A DNA stretch of 64,000 nucleotides from Metellina segmentata (lineage: Eukaryota; Arthropoda; Arachnida; Araneae; Tetragnathidae), in the NCBI GenBank assembly GCA_947359465.1, contig OX375883.1:21043828-21107827 (forward strand). The letters run 5' to 3'. Numbering within the stretch: the stretch's first letter is position 1; the number at the start of each line of letters is the position of its first letter. Position numbers and translations under genes: made by a program. The notes beneath the pieces are model-generated. The model was not told where the DNA came from. It searched no databases and saw only the letters and a list, made by a program, of their open reading frames with translations. Below, piece by piece: positions 24,201 to 39,200 of the stretch.

Positions 24201-27200
24201 GGCTATCGGCGACGGTTCGGGATGAATCCAGAAGGAGAAGTTCCGAGAACAACACTTCGAAGCACGCTCCGTTCCGAATGGAGGCAAACATTTCCCTCTT
24301 GTACCGCACTTAGATGTGCACAACGGATTATCCATACGGCAAAGAAGGCCTCGAATAGAAAGAAAGAGAGGCATGGTGTTCTGGAGGTAGAGGAATTGAA
24401 GTCCGGCGCCTCTCCGGTACACACACTCGAAATACTCCGCCGCCAGCATTGGCTAAGCAGGGTACAGGAGCGGGACCAGCTTACGGAAGTTTTCGGCATA
24501 GCTCCTATATCAGACTCTCGGGTATTACTAACTACTAACTAACACTAACACACACTCCCGTGCCTAGTGTCGTGAGACACTGTACCAGTTTAAATAAGTG
24601 TGGTTGGATGAGTAGAGCATGCCACCAAGGTCACATGTCTACCCAGAATGTTAGAGCACATTACATTTATACATCCTTACATCTTTTCAGTATATACATT
24701 AAATCATTATACTAGGTTACATTATAAATCTATATATACATCATGCAAGGTGAGAAAAAAAGTTCGTTTTTCTTAGTCTCTTAGGATAATCGTCCTGATT
24801 ATTTTCAATGAATCTCACCATGTTAATAATTTTAACCCTCGAGCCCTTATTGCATGCAATGTTCCTGAGCCATGCAATTTTTAGGTGGTCGGCAGGTGTT
24901 CTCATATGCCATGAGGCTGTATGGGGGCACGACGTAGCTTAGTTAATGCAGTCCAACTATAGTCTGGCAACTAGCTTTCTCTCCTTGATATTATGGGATC
25001 GTGGCGGCTGGAAAAAGAAACATTCCCACGAGAAGGGAGCCGACAGTCACGTGTGGTAATAACTCAGACTTGGCGTCCGACTCTTGTGCATCCCGATTTC
25101 CACCTGACACCTGGTACTTGAGACGGACCGCCGACTAACGGTTTCACGACTCTTTCGTGAGTGTGGGAGGTGTCATTTTCAAAGGGAAGCGACGGGGATT
25201 CCAAGAGAGAGGTTGATGCCCCGAAAAGGAGGGCAAAGGACTCGAGCGACAGAAGCCACAGAGGAAGGTGGTGGACAGTTATACGGAGAAGTCAAAACCC
25301 CGGGGAAACAAAATACAAACTGTGAGAAGAGAAACTTATTATTTCTTCATGACAAATCGTGCAGTGATCGATTGTTGTACATACGTCTGTAAATAGTGGT
25401 CCTATTGTATTGAAATCCTTTTAAGAGCAATAAATTGCTTAAAACGGAAACTGCTTAGTCCCACTCCATTTGTATTATTGTGGTGCCCCAAAACACCCCT
25501 GTATCCAATACCAACTGGCCAAGAACCCCGACTTCGCCAATCGCAAACGCGCAGCCGTTACGTTTGCTAGGTTATGGCACGTGCCGTCGTTACTTGGTTT
25601 TGGGGTACGGATGGCCCTGATACCGTAGAGCACTCCCCCGATCCTTTTGTCCGGATCACGGAACTCTTATACACAAGGGGTTCACCACGCTCATACGACG
25701 AGATCAACAACCGAGCTGGCACATCATTCTATAAACTTCCAAACTGCGTCAACGTGACATTCGAGGCCACGACAGATTTAACGCGCAGCAGTCCCAGCGT
25801 ACACTATCCACCAATAAGTATTTGGACACCCATGCAAATGACGATATCTGCGGTCCTGATATACGTCACGCCCTCCGCCGTTAAATATCGTGTAGGAAAC
25901 AACATTGGCATTGGTCGTATACAAGATGCAACGAAGTGCAGAGTTATCTGATTTCGAGAAAGGTGTAATCGTCGGGTATCACAGAAATGGCCGATACTTA
26001 AGGGACATATCTAGCGAGATGAATTACCCGAACAAGCTCAATTACCGACAGTGACCTATGTGATTCAGAAGTGGAAAGTCAGCGGTAATTGTCGGAATGT
26101 GCTCCGAATCGGCAAACCCACAAAACGGGTGCTGTCCAGAGAAATTCGAAAGAACCGTACCCAACCGATGGCCCACATACTCCAGGAGTTCCAACAGGCA
26201 TCCGCGAGTGTTGTTTCGATTAATACCAGTCGTAAGGAAGCACATCTGCTTGGTTTTCGTGGTCATTGCTGCTGCCCATAACCCTTTGATCACAAAATCC
26301 AACCGCGCTGCTCGGTTAATGGGGTGCAAAGCACGTCGAAAGAGGACCGTAGATCAGTGAAAACGTGTTCTCTAGTGGGGGGGGGGAGATACGTTGATTG
26401 TTTATATTTTAGATTGTTTTGATTTAACAATTTTAATTTAATTGTCTTTAGTCTTTAAACATGCCTTCAAAATAAAATACACCAAAAAATTAATATAATG
26501 TGATTTAACATTTTAACTCATTAGAACGCTTAATCAATAAAATAGTTTCCCAACCACAAAAAACCCTCGAAGCGCTCGAACTCTATTAAAAGCAAAGACA
26601 GGTAGGTGATCGTGCACCAACTAGGAGAATGAATGTTTAGGCTCAGTCTCGCCTAAAATTCCCGCTAATGTCTGAAACATGTCCAAAATGCCTCTGTTCA
26701 CGCGCCGTCCCCACAACTTCAGTTTGGATTTAAATGCAGCTACTTTGTCTGCCAACTTGAAAACAGTTGTCACATTTCTCAAAATTAGAAAATGGAGACA
26801 TACAGAATTCAGAAATCATAATTGAAGCTCTAGTAACAGAACAAATTTCAAGTTCTGATTTACCTCCTCCTCATTTGAGTGGACATTTCATAGATAAGAA
26901 CCGCACAAACCCGAGAGAAATACACCAAAGTAAATAAAATGGAAATAATTTAATATTTCTTGGACGGCCCGGTACCATTTGATCCACGGACCGGTACCGG
27001 TCCGCGGCCCGGGGGTTGGGGACCACTGCTCTAGAGCGACGAATCAAGGTTCACAATCTACCGTTCGGATTGCAGGGTTTGGGTCTGGCTGGAGGACGCA
27101 GCCTGCCAGAATGCATTGTGCTCACAGTAAAGTTCGGTGGAGGTGAAATTAGGGTCTGGGGGTGTTTCTCTTGACATGGACTGGGACCCTTGATCCAAAT

Positions 27201-30200
27201 TCATGTTAAGCTCAACGCCGAGACCTACTGCACTAATTATGGATGACGTTGTGGCAGTTTTATGGGTTGAACCCATGTTACTTTCAGGACGACAACGCCA
27301 GCTGTCACGTTGCGACGTCCACCATGGATTGGTACGGTGACAATTGGGTTAACCGAATGAACTGGCCTGCCCAGACCTGAACCCAATCGAGACACTCTGG
27401 GACCAGTAGGATCGCCGAATTAAGCGGTGAAACAACGGTTTAAAATCGTCGAAGGAACTTTTATGTCTTCTCCAAGCCGAGTGGAAGGAAATACCACTAG
27501 CCATCATACAAGGATTTGTTGAAAGCATGCCCCGGAGGGTTGAGGCTGTAATTTCTAATTGACTACCAACTATTGAATATGAATATATTTTGTTTTTCTT
27601 TTCTACCACAGGTGTCCAAATACTTATAGACAGATAGGACTCATTGAGCTGGAATCTAGTGCACGACAAGGTTCTAAGAAAATATAGAGAGAGCAGCCGT
27701 ACCCACTAAACTTGCGAGCGTGAGCTTCCGTCTTCCCACCCTCTCCACGAAGAGCAGCCCGATGAAGGAGCAGAGGCAATTCATGCCGGACGTCGCTGCG
27801 GACAACCAGATGACCTTGCTCTTGTCCCTCACACCGGACATCTCGATGATGCTGGCGCTGTAGTACCTGCGGGACACACAAAGAGAAAACAAAGTAAGAG
27901 ACAGTGCAATCAAAACATGGTTAACCCTCTTGAGGGGATCACACTCGCATATCCGTTCTGCAACATGCATGACTTGCGACCATTTTCGACCTTCTTCACC
28001 GACGGATTCTTTCCGAGGATTCTTTCAGCCACTAGATGTGGGTGAATGAGGAAGCAGGGGTCGTATTACCTATGCTACTGAAGGCAACGTTACCTTCGTA
28101 ACTCCGTGTAACACGATAAGTCGCCAAAGAATGAGGGAAGTACGATTCGTGTTACTTATTCAGCCACGGTGGTGAGGTTGCATAATTTAGTGTGTAGGGA
28201 ATTTAGAGGTTTTAAATAATTAAGTTGACTGAAACAATTAATCTTAACATTTATTACAGTTAACAAATTAAATACATTAACTTAAGAAAAATCTATCAGC
28301 GCGCTAACAACGGTGGTTACGAAAACTACGAAACTAAAATATCAAGAACTGCTTGAGGGTTTTAAAGCGCGAACCTATGAAGCAGCATGCGCACGTCAGA
28401 AGTCTCTTGAAGTGGAAGTGGAATTAATCTCTACTTTGCATAACACCATACTTATGGGTAAAGTAATGTTACTGATGTAACTCCAGTGTAACATGGTATC
28501 TGATGAAAGATTAAGGGAATGGAAGTAGATATTAGCTACCTTTGATACTCTCGTGTAACACAATGTTACCTTTGCTGCTCCAGGTAACACAATGTTACCT
28601 TTGTAACTCTAGAGTAACATTTCATTTAACTAAACAATAAGGGAAGTAGGCTTTATTTGTTACCTATACCACTCTATGTAAAACAATGGAACCAACCCGT
28701 GTTGCTCCAGTGTAATATATTTAATGAAAGATTAAGGGAATGGTGAAAGAAGAGTTCGTGTTGCCTTTGCTACTCTAGTGTAATAATACGTTACCTCTGG
28801 ACCTCCAGATAATACAATGTTACCTTTGTAACTTGTAACATGGTACCTAGCCAAAGATTAAGGGAAGTAGAGTTCATATTACCTTTACGACTAAAGGTAC
28901 AATAATTTTACATACTTAACTCCACTGTAAGATATTTAATCAGAGATGAAGGAATCTTTTTTAATGCAAACTGAAGATTTTATTCCGTTTTTCGAAAGGT
29001 CTTTTGTGTTATTTTGGGTTTTACCAGAGTATGAACTATAAGCATGTGCATCGTCGTTTGACTGCTGAAAATGATTGATTAGAAGTCAATACGTGTCGCC
29101 AAAAACGCAGAGTGCCATACGAGAAATTGACAGAGTTCGAGCGGGGTCTCATGATCGGCCTCCGTGAGGGTGAACTTTAGTATCGTGAAATCGCCACTCG
29201 CACGGGGGCGTAACGCCACAACAGTAATGCGTGCGTGGAAGAGATGGACCATGGAGATCCGGTCAAGTCGAAACCCAGGCAATGGGCCAAGCAATATAAC
29301 GTCACCACGGGATGACAGACACCTCATGTGGTGACGAACCGTACAGCGTCCTCTCGTGCGGTGGAGCACGTCTACAGGTGTGTCATTGTCTGCACCCACG
29401 GTTCGTCGACGTCTGCTGCGCCATGGGCTATGTGCAAGGATTCCTCTGCGCAGGATTCCCTTGACGCTGAACCACCGATGCCTCCGGCTTCAACACAGCT
29501 AATGGCGTGTTGGTGGGCTCCGCTACAATCTGTACTGTAACGATGGACGCGTACTTGTCAGACGCTACAGAGGTGAAGCCTTCTCCCGGAGGGTCTTATT
29601 CACCGTCATACAGGACGAACGCCTGGCGTTATGGTCTGGGGTGCTATCTCTATACATAATTCTCTTTCGTAGCACGCAAAAAAGAAGACGTTACTTGTTA
29701 CCGCGTTTTGGCTACATTGTACGATTGTTTGTTTACCACAATGCCTCGCGCCTCAATTGAATTTATAGCTTTATCGGTAATGGTAATTTTAGTTAACGTC
29801 GTACTAGAGCAACACAACGGGCTATTGACGACGGTCCGGGATCAGTCCCTTAAGGGAAAGACCCGAGGACAACACCTCGTAATTTTGAACCACGGTCAGA
29901 TGACGAGGCAACATCTGAGCTGGCACACCACTCTCCAAACTTCCACGCCAACCCAACGTGAGGACTTTCGGCCACGACAGATTTAAGATGCACCAGCCGC
30001 CTCTACGCCATACGTTTACAAACATCCATGCCCGGACCCGGATTCGAACCAGGAACCTTCCGATCTAGAGGCTAACACCTTAACCACTATACAGGTTGGT
30101 CGGCTATAGCGTTATCGGATGAAATTTTATTGGAAAAAAAAATTTTTAGTCGAGCTGTTGCAATTAATAGAAATTAAAGAAAGCAGAGAATCTTTTCAGG

Positions 30201-33200
30201 GCCAGCAATTATAGTTCAACAGGACACTTGCACTGCAATTTTCGACAACAATCTCAATGAAAAAGTGTGTTTGGTTCGAGTGTGATGTGTAAATGTACAC
30301 ACAAACAACATGCTGGGTATTCGATTTCCAATCAGCGTTCACATTTCGAGTCAAAATTTGCTCAAAGTTTTCATTTGAATTCTGATTCTAGACGTACTGT
30401 GTTTTTCTTTTCTGTATGTAATACAGCAAATATAGATTTGATAAATATTTTTTTGGAATATCATATTTTGTAAACAATTCCTTCTGCTAAGACACGTCTT
30501 CATTGATGCGAGGGAAGCGAACCAATGAGGATTGCGAAACAATCATCCGGGGGGTTGGCGAGCGTCAGCGAACAGGAGGCGGGCCCCCTATTTGGAAAAA
30601 ATGGGCGATCCCACCTTCTCCAAATTGTGGGGACACTCAATAGTGGGCGCTACATCAGGGATGTTGTGGAGCCCAAGGTGCTAACCTCCCTGCAACGTTT
30701 TCGCGGAACAGTATTTCTTTAAACCCCTATAAGTAATACATGGAATTAACTACATTTATTTCTGATGATTCTTTCATAGTGTTGCAATTTTCACAAATAG
30801 TAGTGTATACAGTAGGTGTTCCAAATATCGCCTACCCTAACTACACTAAAGAGCCAAAACATTATGACCACCTGCTCAATAACGCGTTGCGCCTCCTTTG
30901 GCCTGCAACTCGCCTGGGCATAGATGCCACATGTTTTTGGTACACAACTGGAGACAGGTTGTACCAAATGTCTTAGCAGCGGTCACGCAAAGTCGAGATA
31001 TTCGGACATGGTGGTGTTTGAGCTCTGAGCTCCCGCTCCATGATACCCCAAATGGGCTCTATCAGATTAAGATCCGGCGTGTTAGGTGGTCAGGACAATA
31101 AGTGGAATTCATCAGTATGCTCCTCGAACCACTTCCTACACAATCCGAGCCTTGTGACATGGGGCGTTGTAAAGCTGGAAGATTCCATTTCCAGTTCGGA
31201 ATACAGACTCCATGTAAAAGTGCAACTGATCCGCAATGATGTTCAGATAGTTCGCAGCGTTCATGGTCTGTTCTACCACAACTACGAGTCCCAGAGTCGC
31301 CCATGAGAACGTCCCCCGTAGCATCATACCGCCACCACCAGCCTGTGTATGACCTGCTGTACAAGAGGGGAGCTCCTGTTCGGCTGGCAGAAGGCGTACC
31401 CTGACACGACCATCGACGTGATAAATGAGAAATCGGGATTCATCTGACCAAGCAACTCTCTTCCACTCATCCATGGTCCAGTCTCGATGTTCCCGGGACC
31501 ACTGTAGGCGATGACGCTTGGTCAACAGAGGCACACTAGTAGGACGTCTGCTGCACAGTCCCATGTTCAACAGTGTCCGCTGAACTGTGTGTTCCGAAAC
31601 ACTTGCGCTTGGACCTGCATTGTATTGGGCTGTCAGCTGAGCCACTGTCTCGCGCCGATTTTGTTTAATCAAGCGGGACAGTCTTCAATGTCCTTTTTCT
31701 TTGATGACGTGTGGACGACCAACACCTTGGCGTCTACTGCTGGTGTCACCTTCATTTATCCAACCAGTCGTGCAGTTTCGGTGATTCGTGTTCCGAGTCT
31801 TCGGGCCATTACGATCTGCCCTCTATCAAATTCGCTTCGATCAGCAGCCTTTCCCATCACTCGCAAAAATGCAAGAATGATTACTTACCTTCTCCAGCAG
31901 CAGTTAAATACCATTCACACTTAATCACGTGCCCTCCACGTCATCCAGACGAGTTCATTGAAAACTGAGGAGATGGCCATAATGTTTTGGCTCGTCCGTG
32001 TATTTCTCAGTATCTAAGCCTCTTGGGCTGGGAAATCAAGCTGGAAGCTAAATGAATATCACTAGGAACTATTCTTCTTTGGCTTCCATTGATCATATAC
32101 CGTCTTTACATATGTAAGTTTAACTAGTAAAATTTCAAAAAGTTTCCCCAAGAGAATTTTTAAGAGTGGGTTCCTAATATCGCCTACCCCATGTTCCTAT
32201 TACCACCCACCAGGCGAAATAAGGAGCTGTTAACAAGTTGCTAGTAGAGCACACATACCTACCTTTAGTATATAACGCCCCTGCGATCACAGTTCTTTTC
32301 GTGCGGTCATGTGTGGCCACCGCTCGCTAACCCCCGGTGATTGCTACGAATTCCCATTTGGTTTTCGCAGCCTATTGGATAACAGCTAACATGGCGTTAC
32401 CCGTGGTGTTTGCAAAGCAAACCAACACAACGGGCAACGCCGTGATGACCTTGTCATTTTCGAATGCGGCCAAATTCAAATTGCGGACAGATCCAATCGG
32501 CGTGACGTAAGAATATTTTACAAAAATATAAAAAATCATTTTACTACAAAAAAAAAATGCCAATAAATTTATGTGTGTGTGTGTTTTGGTTCCCTTTTCT
32601 GTAATTGTTTGAGCGCAGGAAATGGAATCAGTAGCAAAGGTCAAATTCGTATAGGAAAAAATATAAAAGTTACAGTTTAAGAATTATTTATTTAAAGAAA
32701 ATCATATTTTTAGGTATCGATCTATTGTAAAATTTTCCGCAGATTTCAAACCCGTTGAAAATTTTACTCCATCTTTAATGGTCTAGGAGATAGAAATAAG
32801 AACTACATAACTCCAGTTAAAACTTTATTTATTTTGTTCGTCTGCTGAAATCGTTCCGCGAAAAATCAAACGGAAACGGAAATTTTTTTTTTTAATCTGG
32901 CATCTCTTTATACTGTGGCCTTTCTAAAGAAAACAATAATAATTAAATATGTTAATAAATTAATTTTAAAATGTTAAAATAAATTTTTAAAATAGGCTTT
33001 GCACAAAAATCGCAAAAAATTCGAACTACCTGTGTGCCAAATTTCATTACTGTAAGTGCCATAGACTCGTAAGGACACTTCGTAGTGAGGGCAAACGCTT
33101 CCTTTTATAATAGTAGAGAGAGAAGGTGTACTTTCAAGTCATATAAACGAAATTATGATTTGGAAACACTGACCTGGATATTCCCTGAATGGACTGGAGA

Positions 33201-36200
33201 CAAAACATACGTTGACTACAGCCTCCAATACTTCAGTTGCAATAGTGTTGTTTATAAATGATAGGTAACTCGCCGGTGGCGCTACGTGTAGCAAAACCCT
33301 AGACCCTCAAGGTAACTACATAAATTCATAGATGCCGCGCATAGTAGATTGCAAACACGAGTAGGCGATATTAAGTACAGGGGCAATATTTGGAACACCT
33401 AATCTAACAACCAAACCATCAAAGTTTTGAATTAAAAAAAAAAATCCCTCCGAAAAGTAAATGTTTTTACAGAACTTGGGAGCTTTAATGTGTTTTCACT
33501 GACATTACAGTGCTCAAATGTCTCGTACACCCTTAACAAATGTAGCATAATTAATTGAAATAAGTCATAAGCTGCAGATATGCCAACTACTACGGATTCT
33601 TCGTAGTTTCTACGAAAGTGAATCGGGTACTACGGATTATTTTTTCTACAGAAAAATTCAGTTTTAATTTTTTTTCAAAACAAATCAATTAGTTTTCTTT
33701 ATTTGTATTTTTTTTTTTTTTTGGTAAATGGGAGAAGAGTGCTTGATTTAACTTATTAAATGTTTCTTATATATAATTTTTTCATACACAATTACTAATT
33801 ATAAATAATATATTGTGTTGCGTAAATGTTTAAAATTTGTAATTAAATATTTGAATTAATAATATATGCGTGTTATTAAAGCCGATTACTTAAATTTTTT
33901 ACTTGGCTATTGAAATATTCTTAAAACTACAGATTTTTTCCTTTGGTACAACTGAAAACTTCCAGCACAGGTTGGCAACTTTGGTGCATAAAAATAAAGG
34001 TGAAATAATGTAAAAAAATGGAAATAACACTTATATGCGTAACATACTCACATGACCGTATTAATTCCAGCCAATTGTTGAATCATTTGTAAACTACAGC
34101 CGACCAGCAGCGCCATTCGTAAAGAAGAGTTGGCCAGCACTTTGCGGATGACAGAGTTATTGTCTAAACGGAGAAAAAAATGCATTTATCACAACCTCAA
34201 CATATAACTATTGAAAATTTATTTTGGAGTAAGTAAAGTTTCTGGTCCGGGTACTTTAAAATAAAAATGTACAAATATACAAGGGTAAGATAAACTACTA
34301 CGAGATGTCGCCACAATTAATCATCGTCCTTCTAACGAAATAGACTGCGCATGTGCGCGCAGCTTCTTCATACTATTTCTCCTGATCGCTCGGTTTGAAG
34401 ATGTGTAACATAGCTGTGAGTAGACAGTTAATTAGGTACGGTAATTTTAATTAAAGTCGTAAGGCTAGAGTAACACACAGGGCTATTGACGACGGTCTAG
34501 GATAAATCCCCTAAAGCTACGGTTTCCGAAGAAAGCAGAGCTGTTATCTAGCAGTCGTGATATGTCATGAGGCTGCGGGCATAACTAGGCGGCCGTCTAA
34601 ACAGAGAACAGAGGTGTCAACTTAGACGAACAGAATGCGGTGGAGAATGGACAATACAGACGGCTGTCGTGGTTTAATTTATTCGAGAAACAAAACAAAG
34701 TGGCTTTTTTTATTTTCTAGTCCAAGTTTCAACTTCGGGATCGTTGAAGATAGAGTAAAAAGTTTAACGGATTTCAAATCAGCGTAAAATTCTACGCCAG
34801 ATCGACACCAAAAACAGATTTATTATTCAATTATTTACCATTTGATTACTTAATTATTTTTTAAATAATTAATTATTTATTTAAAGAAAATCACATTTAA
34901 GGTATCGATCTGGTGTCAAATTTTCCTCAGATTTCAAATCCGTTAAAATTTTCATTCTGTGTGTAACGATCCGGATTTTACAAAAACTAACGAAACAATG
35001 CCAGTCAAAAAATTTTGTTTTGCTTCCCTCCGCTCAAATCTTTTGGCGCATGAAATGAAAAGTTGCCGCTACAAGAGAAAATCGTTCCCCAACTGTTCGA
35101 AACCGCTATGCCGATAGTCATGGAAATGGCGGCTCCGCTCATTTTCGTTACGATCGCAAACAACGCTCTCTAGGAAACCAACGCCATCTGTTTGTATAAA
35201 CAACGTTTTAGTGACGTCATCCACAGCTACATTACGGCTGCTAGATAACGGCTCCGCTATTTTAGGAAACCGTAGCTTTAGGGAAAGTTCCGAGGACGAC
35301 ACCAAGGTCAGATGATGAGGCAACAACTGAACTGGCACCCTACTCTCCATTCTATTGACGACGGTCCGGGATCAGTCCCTTAAGGGAAAGAACCAAGGAC
35401 AACATCTCGTAATTTTGAACCACGGTCAGATCACGAAGCAACACCTGAGCTGGCACACTACTCTCCAAATTTCTACACCTATCCAACGTGAGGACTTTCG
35501 GCCACGACAGATTTAAGATGCACCAGCCGCCTCTACGCCATACGCTTACAAACATCTATACCCTTCCGACATAGAGGCAGATAAACAGACAGATGGTGGT
35601 TAAAGTGTTAACCTTCTCCTCCTCTTATAGACACTCCCTGGACCCACTCACAGTTTGGTGTAGAGTGCAATTATTATGGTCCAGAGGTGATCCCCGCTGC
35701 ACAGAAGATCAAGAGAGCCACCAACGCCCGCCAGGGAAGAAGGGGACAAGCCGATCCCCACAGTACGGCGTGAAGGCGACCACGGACACCCTAGGGCAAT
35801 TTATTTGCTTTGAGAAAATTTCTACACGTGCAAACAGGGCAGATGTAGAGTGCCTATATAATAAGAGTGGCGACATACGGGAAACTCTTTCTGATTGGCT
35901 TAGAGACGTTTTCTACGGCCCGAGGCGGTCTTTTCCTAGCTCCCGTAGACTTAACATGGGAACTTTTTGTTTATTCGAGAAAAACGTGTGTACATTAAAT
36001 AAAAAAGAAAACATAGCTTATTCATGTTCCATTTCGTGTTCTAGAATGTTTATTTATTATTATTTTAGTGTTTTGTCAGTATAAATTTGAAGATTTTTTA
36101 AATAAATAGCTTTTTTCGAACAACATGGTGTTTCCCGCGATCTAAGTTAGCGCGTTGTGTAATCCATCTCATCCATTACGCATGTAATTGAGCGTTTATA

Positions 36201-39200
36201 TGATTCATTTATACCGAATGTATCCATATTATAACAATCATATGCTTTTTGTTCTCTTTGAAATGATATATTAATTCGCCCAGCAACCTTCTTTGAGACG
36301 ATTCTGGTAGAAAAATGGCTGCCGCGCATGAGTATTGGTCGAAATTTGGTACCTTGTCGCCACTCTTATTGTATAGGCACTCTAGGCAGATGTGAACATT
36401 AGAGATGAGCTGGATAAAAACAACATATAAGGGGCCAGAAGGACCGAAGAGCCTGATGACACACTACAGGTAAATCCGAAACAAACTCCCGCGCGCAGAA
36501 GAGGATTACAAGTATTGGGTGATCCGGAAAGTTCTGCGGGTTTTTAAAGATAAATAATAACGAAGCAGTACAAAAACATAAGAACATTTTATTGAATCAC
36601 AAAAGCCCTATTTAATTCTATGACTTTTTGCCATCTTTCGGGCAGCTGGAAAATTCCTTTTTTTTTTTAAATCACTAGGGGGCTCTGCCCCCTGCTCGCT
36701 TACGCTCGCCAACCCCCGGGGATTGCTACGCAATCCCATTTGGTTTGCTTCGCAAACCAACACTCCTTTTACATATGGCATTTGGTTTGCTTCGATTACC
36801 AACATTCCTTTCGCAGAGTGAAACTATCTGAATAATTTGTATTATCCTGATTTCCCTTTACGGTCCATCACGTCACAGCGAGGGCTTCTCCCCCTGCTCG
36901 CTTACGCTCGACCCCCGTGGGTTGCTACGCAATCCCGTTTGGTTTGCTTCGCAAACCAATACCTCTTACGCAAGTGATTTCACTCTTTTTTGCTTTAACA
37001 CTTAATGCACCCTAAACTAATAGCCGCATCTGTAAAAAATCTTCTGCATTTTGTTCCCTGTACAATTTTAAGTAAACCCTGTTAATCTCCAAACTTTACG
37101 ATGTGTACTTTGTACTTTCTCGGTAAAACGTCTGAGAACAGAGGGAAAAAAGCGAGCCTTTTTCCTCGCCAAATAAAAATAAATCGTTTTTATGGCAATT
37201 GTTGCTACGATAAATTTGATATCTGGCAAACCCGATAGTCAAAAATACAACCCTCCGCGAATACAATGCTCCGCGAATTTGCTAAGCGAAATAAAAAATA
37301 CGAAATTTGTGTCACCAACTTTTGATTGCATCGAATTTATTTATGAACCAATTTTAAAAATAATGGTACCGTTAGAAAGAGTACAGTCTGAGGTATACTG
37401 CGCTATTTTCAAAATAAAAAACTAATAGTAATACGATATAGATATGACAGTTTTAGTTAACGGTAGTAACAAAAAGTAGCGAAAATATCCAAAGATTCCG
37501 AATTTTGTATGATCAACTTTTGATCGCATCCAATTTAATTATTAACCGATATCAAAAATAATAGTACCGTAAGAAAGAGTACATTCTGAGGTATACTGCT
37601 ATATTTTAAAAATTAAAAAATAATAGTAATAAAATATAGATACGGCAGTTTTAAAAAAAAGTAACAAAAATGTCCTGATTTTTCCCGAATTTCAAAAAAA
37701 TATTATCAAGAACCAAATTGAAATTAAAAAAAAAAACTCGACGAGCTGCAAAAATTTACGTTGAGAGGTACTCTTTAAAAAAAACTCACGGCTGAAGACT
37801 GAAAATTTGTATGTGTTTTGCTCACTCGCGGAAGAAATTTCGCTTCTTCAATTTTAACACTTAATAAACCCTAAACTAATAGCCGCATCGGAAAAAAATC
37901 TTAATAATTGTCCAGGGAATACGATGAAGAACAAACCATGTCAATTTTGTTTTTTTCCGATCAGTACTTTCTCGGGAAACCGTCTAAGAATCGAGCTAAA
38001 TAGCACAGTTTTGAATTCTGCGGCGGCGGCGGTAACATTTTTTTAATATAGAGAGATTAGATTTATTTGTAAAGAAGTGATCGAGGTGCTGTTTGCCATT
38101 CTCCAAAGAATTGAACTCCAGGCCGTTCAAAGAATTTGAAGTGACCTGAAGAGATGAATATCTGAGGGGGCCGGGTCTGGTGAATATGGGATTGACAGAA
38201 AACATCCCAACCGTAATCAATAAGTCTTTGTTTGACACTCAGCGAAATGTGGGGCCGAGACAACACCTTGTCGATGATGTCTGGAAGACAACACCTCGTT
38301 TTGGCCTCTTTGCTTCGATTTTTGCATTTAATACTGCCATTGGAGAACAGTATTTCTCCGAATTTATTGTATGATTTTGTGGCAACAATTCATAATAAAC
38401 AATTCCTTTGTAGTTCCACCATACAGAAAGCTTTACTTTTAAGTCCAGAGCGGGCATCCTCTTCGAGGCTGAAATTTCCACGCTTAAATTTAACAAACCA
38501 CCTTCGAACTGTGGCCTCAGAAACAGTAGTTTGTCTATATACACAGTACACGTTTTACGAGTAGTCTGACTAGCATTTTTTCCTTTCTTAAAATAAAAGA
38601 GCATAATATGACGAAAATGAACTTTCTGGTTCTCCATTCTTAGCACACCAGAGAAACAAAAATTATACCACAACACATGTTATAATTATGCAGTGTAAGC
38701 AGAAAATTCCGAATTTAGACATCTGCTTCAATCAAGGTCCCTCTCCTTATAAGCGGTGGCAAAATAATCATAACAAAGCTAGCTTCGATTTGAAAACGCG
38801 TAGAACTTTAAGGATGACACAATAATTTTAATATTGCTAAGAGGGCGTGGGCCATGTAAAGGCACCAAAGTTAAGAAATCTGTCACATTCGTAAGGAACG
38901 AAGGGGTAAATGTGTCCAAGAAGTTTTCTTTCTGTTATAAAAGAAAATCTTTCTATCTTTTTCAGGTTTATTCGCCTTGTGATTTGTAGATAGCGAGTTT
39001 GGTGATTCAACGGGCTAATGAATTTGGAACACGCGTAGACGATAAACACAGCTATATTTTTTAATTCATTCATTCATAAAATTTGAGAGCACGCACTAGA
39101 AAGTTTGCAATGTTTGCAGAAGAACCGGAAATTCGGTCGCCGTTTCCATAGCAACAGTCGAATATGAAAATATTAAAAAGTACTATTACAAAAACTATAT

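Larger units (their letters stand above)
30814..33400. mobile_element. TIR element of unknown superfamily hosting a Tc1 and a Helitron
   Basis: Left GGTGTTCCAAATATCGCC, right (reverse-complemented) GGTGTTCCAAATATTGCC, both bordered by TA. Contains the Tc1 at 30844-32000 and a Helitron at 32386-33119, leaving about 700 bp of its own sequence. Confidence 0.6.

Noticed and set aside
28030..28935. CRISPR-like palindromic array
   Set aside because: Eukaryotic intron context, irregular spacing, diverged units and no associated genes.
31511..31924. 137-codon plus-strand frame
   Set aside because: Antisense shadow of the Tc1 transposase encoded on the minus strand.
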